Position numbers and translations under genes: made by a program. The notes under the pieces are model-generated. The model saw only the letters and a list, made by a program, of their open reading frames with translations, did no database searches and had not been told where the DNA came from. From assembly GCA_036852015.1 (NCBI GenBank), contig JAANDG010000566.1, positions 1-64,000 of the forward strand: a stretch of 64,000 nt of DNA. Reading direction: 5' to 3'. Origin of the DNA: Pelodera strongyloides. Lineage: Eukaryota > Nematoda > Chromadorea > Rhabditida > Rhabditidae. Below, piece by piece: positions 59,638 through 64,000 of the stretch. Position 1 is the first letter of the stretch; each line of letters opens with the position of its first letter.

Positions 59638-60297
59638 CGCAGCCATCAGCTAAGCTAAACTATACTGGAACTGGGCAACAATTCACGGCACGATAACAGT
59701 AGCCGAAAAGCTAAACTTCAGAACGTATCAAAAATAGCGAGCAGTGACATACGGACACTAGCCTCAAAATCATACAAAATGACAGAAACACGCATGGTAA
59801 AAATATTTACTAGCTAAAGCGCACATTTACAAAATGAATAAAAACGTATCAAAGCAAAATACAACAAACAAAGCAGGAGAATGTACAAACTGTGAACTAT
59901 ATCAAAATATAAATAAAAAGGTCAGGGTTAATTGATAATACAAACAAAAACTCTGCAAGTTCAAGAATATCACAAGTCGTACGGAATGTACAAAAATATA
60001 TTGTAATAAGAAACAGTAGACTAGAAACATAAGTTGACAACCGTGAAAACATCGAGTACTTTTTACAGAACTACAATTTTAAATAACTATTAACCGCTTC
60101 AGTTTAACTGCCAAATAATACACGACCAAAAGGTTCGAAAGAAACGAGACTACTAAGTAAAGTACGTAGAAAAAAAGAAATAAAGTAAAAAGGACAAATC
60201 TCAGCGACAAATATTAGAGATACACACAAGCAACAGCTACCTTATTTTTACAATTTGCACATAACACACTTCAAAAACCACGTATCACACCACTTTA

Positions 60298-60498
60298 TCA
60301 CTTGCTCTCATCCCCAAGAGCCGACAGATGGACAACACTCGGCAGAGGCGTAGTGATAGGAGTAGAATCCAAACTGTTGCAACAAATCTCACATTCGTCA
60401 ATTAATTGCAAAAGTTCCTGTGGGGAAGGTCCGTTCGAACCACCGATCACCGTTGGAGGCATCTGAAGCAAATCAAGTTAGGAATCTGTCCCAACCAG

Positions 60499-60544
<46 letters not shown>

Positions 60545-63257
60545 CACATACGCACACCATGACTAACCGAATCCGTAGTTATTAACAAAGCTACAGTTCT
60601 GGAAATGGACGTGCAAAGACCTCTACTGCACTCGCACAACACAATATCTCCCAATAATACAAGAATACATTAAAATGTAATCCCTTACTCTGATTTGCGC
60701 ATGCAGTTTATCAGCCGGGGGCGGTGGTGTAGTCTGATGTTGTAACGAAGACATATTTCCGTTCGCTACCGACATCTGACTAAGACCGGCCCCTCTCGCA
60801 GAAGCGTGGTACTGATCCAGGGCAGTAGTTAGATCCCACATCTGAATCACAAATTAACTAGAGTCAATAAATAGCCTAGTTACAGATAAGTTGTATAGCC
60901 TGTAACAGCTCATAAGGTTTCTATAAGCAGCCCACAATCCACAATGTTTCTATCACGTGAATCGCTCAACCCGTTTTGGCCCCACTCTAGTTACTGTGGT
61001 TGGCCCGGCTCAACCACAGTAAAATCTCACCTACGACATGGATCGCAATGGGGTACTCGCTATATCTTTCCCACCTACCATTATACATGTGTTTCTGTCG
61101 AAACACATACCCAGAAATTAAGATTGAGTGATTAAAACAATCTTCCAACCTGGACATTTCCATTCGACGTTCCCGTGAATAAAAACCTCCTCGGCCGACT
61201 TCCCATTCTATTCGATCCCTCACATTCGTGCACTACAAATGCGGTGATAGCGGCGTTGTCCACCGAACGGATCGTACAGAGCCTGCAGAAAAAAAGCAGC
61301 TGAATTATTCTGAATAGCCACCGATTGACCAACTACAACTACCCTATCAGATCCAGTGATCAATCAATAACCATAACCAGTTATCAAACAATTTGATTAT
61401 ATGACACAAACCGAGCTCGAGATCCTAAGATCCTATATGAACCGCAGGATGTCTAGTTTTCAAATATGGTTAAATCATCATATTTAAGAGGCGAACATAT
61501 TCCGACTTCAATGGAATAATGCACATAGATAGCACATTTCATAGGCGAGAAGACAAGTTGCTTAATTACCGAAAATTCAATCAATAACATACCGATCCCC
61601 ATTTGAGGCAAGTCGAACAAAAACTTGATTCGTATCGGGAACAACGCGTTGCACGAACACTTGCTCGCCGTCTTGATCACCGTAAGGACCTAGGGTAATT
61701 GATCAAAGTAAAAGACATACAGTGCATCCCACTATATAGTTACTAGTTATAACTTACACCATACAGTAATTCAAAGGCAACAGCCAATCAAATACGACTT
61801 ACGACATAAGAGATGCTATAACACATGGTTTTACTTACATCGATGATCTTATTATCCCCGAACCTAGACGCCTAAACGACGTTCACCGTTCACGAACACA
61901 AGATTAGCATTAGAAGCCTGCTACCAACTACCAACCTGGATCTGTATAGTCTCTATGAAGGCTCTCTTCAACAGAGTCCAAGGTCAGCACCTAAAATGTC
62001 TATATTCAGAACGGAATTCCATTTACGTGTTCACGTTACGTAGAGGGAATCCTATAAAATTTTAGTTACAATTTGTTATCAATTGACAGATATATCAACC
62101 AACAACAATATATCTACGTTAGAAAATGTCAACAAAACAAACAACCTTAGCAACACAAATGAGCTACTAATAAGCTACCTAACTAAACTATAACAATAAA
62201 TGAATAACATAAAAATATAGTAAAATTAAGGACAAACCTTAAATGACGCCAAACTGGTGCTGCCTGGCTGTGTGCTTATCATACCACGAAACCTGGTCAC
62301 TCCCCACGAACGAACGTGATTATATTCAGCGCACACTGAAGGAAAGGGCAAACTATATACAAAGCCCGATCATTTCAACCTTTCAACAATTTCTCCATTT
62401 TTATTACAATAATTTACTTATTCAAAAGAATCACATTACATACAGCCATTGCCATACATCTAGCTATAGGCGCTATCTAAAAATAGAGGGTATGCAAAAA
62501 AAGAACCCACGAAGTCAGACGCATACATATAACATCAGGTAACAAGGCAAGAAAAAAAACTATTCCAAAAGAAAACCAACCGCTTATTAAATTATTAGTC
62601 GTAAGAGCGACTCTGGTCACAGGAGCATTGTGTACAGTATAAGTCTGGAAAAGTTGTGGTCCATGTCCAACCTAAAATACTGTACTGTTACTGTACTCAT
62701 CTCTCAAGGATACTGTACAACGAGTTTACAGAATTTACACGTGGACCGAATAGGAACCTGAATATTTTCGGAAAAAATGGTAAATATAGAGAATTATAAG
62801 CCAAACTATGATAGCACGTGACATAAAGGATTTTACTAGTTATTACCCAAACACAAAAATATAATACTATAAAATATGTCAACAAATTAAAGCATACCGT
62901 TTCAGGATGTTGTACAATGACTCGAACCGCACCAGATGAAGTTCCATACGCAATTTCTATCCAATTTCCACACAGATCTCAAAATGAAGAAAGAAATTTT
63001 AAATTGCAATCAAATAAGTAATTAGTAATGGCTTTCCCAAACCCCAAAGTCCATATCAGAGTAAGAGTACCGATTAAAGACAATTCTATATGAACTCACA
63101 TCATAAATCATAAATGGTGAAGAAGCAACAGAACACGAAACAACTTACTAGTCTTTGGTGTTAAATAAACTGAGATAGCCGTAATAGCGTCTCCGTTAGG
63201 GTCCCGGTAAAGTTCTGTTACCAGGAGATCGTTGTCTTTCATGCGGAGCGGGAATTT
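60298..63257 (-). CDS. KCTD3: KCTD3/SHKBP1-like WD-repeat protein, C-terminal part (9 exons)
   Basis: Exons in transcript order: 63150-63257, 62898-62977, 62581-62671, 62238-62335, 61936-61990, 61593-61689, 61150-61282, 60689-60841, 60298-60462 (stop TGA). Phases join. The 325 residues match the family's conserved C-terminal half: [108 protein letters not shown], and the terminal [17 protein letters not shown]. Known members carry an N-terminal BTB/KCTD domain (not in the window) before WD repeats; SHKBP1 binds CIN85 and KCTD3 regulates HCN channels. The protein ends soon after the LIDECE motif, much shorter than vertebrate KCTD3, which has a long low-complexity tail. KCTD3 versus SHKBP1 cannot be separated; it may be the single ancestral gene. 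Confidence 0.9.
60497..60549. repeat. (CA)n microsatellite
   Basis: About 25 CA units interrupted once by AAC, in the last intron of the KCTD3-like gene. Confidence 0.95.
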
Positions 63258-63328
63258 CTGCAAAAAAAAAGATTATGTATGTTGGATAACGAGTTAGATA
63301 TTCTCCCGATGGTGACTTCGCATTAACG

Positions 63329-63454
63329 CACTAAATTTTCCCAGACAGGGCATTCTCGTATACAACATAGATGCACGGTGACTATCGCGACACACTAAAT
63401 TTTCCCAGACAGGGCATTCTCGTATACAACATAGATGCACGGTGACTATCGCGA
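63329..63454. repeat. 63-bp perfect tandem duplication
   Basis: CACTAAATTTTCCCAGACAG starts at 63329 and 63392; the two 63-base units look identical. Confidence 0.9.
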
Positions 63455-63489
63455 CAGCGATTCAAGTAATAGTTAGTTAGTATAGAAAT

Positions 63490-63995
63490 ATTATCGCCTA
63501 ACATATATTTTGCAAGTATAGCGGACCAATGATCTACAACAACCAGAGTTTTGCAGAAACCTCGGGAGCCCTAATGAGGCATTCCCGCAACGCTTTTTAG
63601 TACATAAAAACCATCTTTGAAGGCCAATCAGGCATGCGCGAGGCAAACCCTGTTGTAAAAACACAGGAGAAGGGATCAACTCATTACGAAGGCAGAAATA
63701 GTAAGAATCAGTAGGAAGCTAGATAAATGAGAGATCACAGGACAGCAGTTGGACCAGGCGGTTATGCAGTTCCAGGAGGGATATATAAACCCCCCTCTGG
63801 AAGCTAGCGATAGGGTAAAATCCAGCGAGGTAACCCACCTCGCCTTCGCTGTTCCGACTTCGACCTAACGTTCTCCGCTCCCGCCGACAGACCCCCATTG
63901 CCTCGCTCCAGCTGATACCATACTAAGCTATACCACTGTTCAATAAACTATTAACTATTACGTGTACAGACCAGAGCACACACCCGGTACCATCA
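63490..63995 (+). mobile_element. Putative LTR (Gypsy-type) at the window edge
   Basis: TATA box GATATATAAACC (about 63780), a pyrimidine-rich GC block, then a polyadenylation-like CAATAAACTATT (about 63940), and a final ACCATCATTGGT. TTGGT directly after a CA end resembles the primer-binding leader of many Ty3/Gypsy elements. The left border is not defined, and gag/pol would lie outside the window. It would sit in an intron of, or just upstream of, the KCTD3-like gene. Confidence 0.4.
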
Positions 63996-64000
63996 TTGGT

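Noticed and set aside
61838..61873. Possible small exon [10 protein letters not shown] in the KCTD3-like gene
   Set aside because: Its phase does not fit, whereas 61990-61936 joins directly to 61689-61593 in phase 1 and gives the family's GPYGDQD sequence without a gap.

Overview
The window is eukaryotic, animal nuclear DNA. Coding sequence is split into short exons by introns of about 50-1,700 bases with GT..AG borders. Intergenic DNA and introns are full of palindromic MITE-like elements, tandem arrays and simple repeats. Two genes can be named from vertebrate-like protein similarity: SUPV3L1 and a KCTD3/SHKBP1 relative. This suggests an invertebrate that is not fast-evolving, but the lineage cannot be fixed. 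One short TTAGGC run (nematode telomere type) is too short to decide. No prokaryotic signals were seen.

Layout. 0.1-5.8 kb (+): the 3' part of a C2H2 zinc-finger gene, 12 exons. 5.8-12 kb: non-coding, with MITEs and a 19-bp minisatellite. 12-17.1 kb (+): a cysteine-rich protein with a C-terminal hydrophobic segment (gene A). 17.3-24.8 kb: a mobile-element graveyard holding a tRNA-headed repeat, a decayed LINE split by a composite palindromic element, a satellite and MITEs. 25.1-31.0 kb (+): a second cysteine-rich single-pass membrane protein (gene D), next to a large fold-back element. 31.6-32.2 kb: a second copy of the composite element. 33.8-34.2 kb (-): a small hypothetical gene. 36.3-38.6 kb (+): decayed paralogues of gene A. 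39.4-48.9 kb (-): a TTF1-like Myb/SANT DNA-binding protein, 17 exons. 49.9-59.4 kb (-): mitochondrial RNA helicase SUPV3L1, 20 exons. 60.3-63.3 kb (-): the 3' part of a KCTD3/SHKBP1-type WD-repeat gene. The right edge looks like an LTR.

The three minus-strand genes are head to tail and look like ordinary housekeeping genes (gene regulation by DNA binding, mitochondrial RNA decay, adaptor protein). The plus-strand half is accessory in character: a local cluster of unrecognised cysteine-rich membrane proteins with intact, frameshifted and fragmentary members, separated by lineage-specific mobile elements. This cluster and the composite and fold-back elements are the least familiar content.

All gene models were built by eye from reading frame, splice borders and intron phase. 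In the named genes every phase joins consistently, which is the main support for exon borders.
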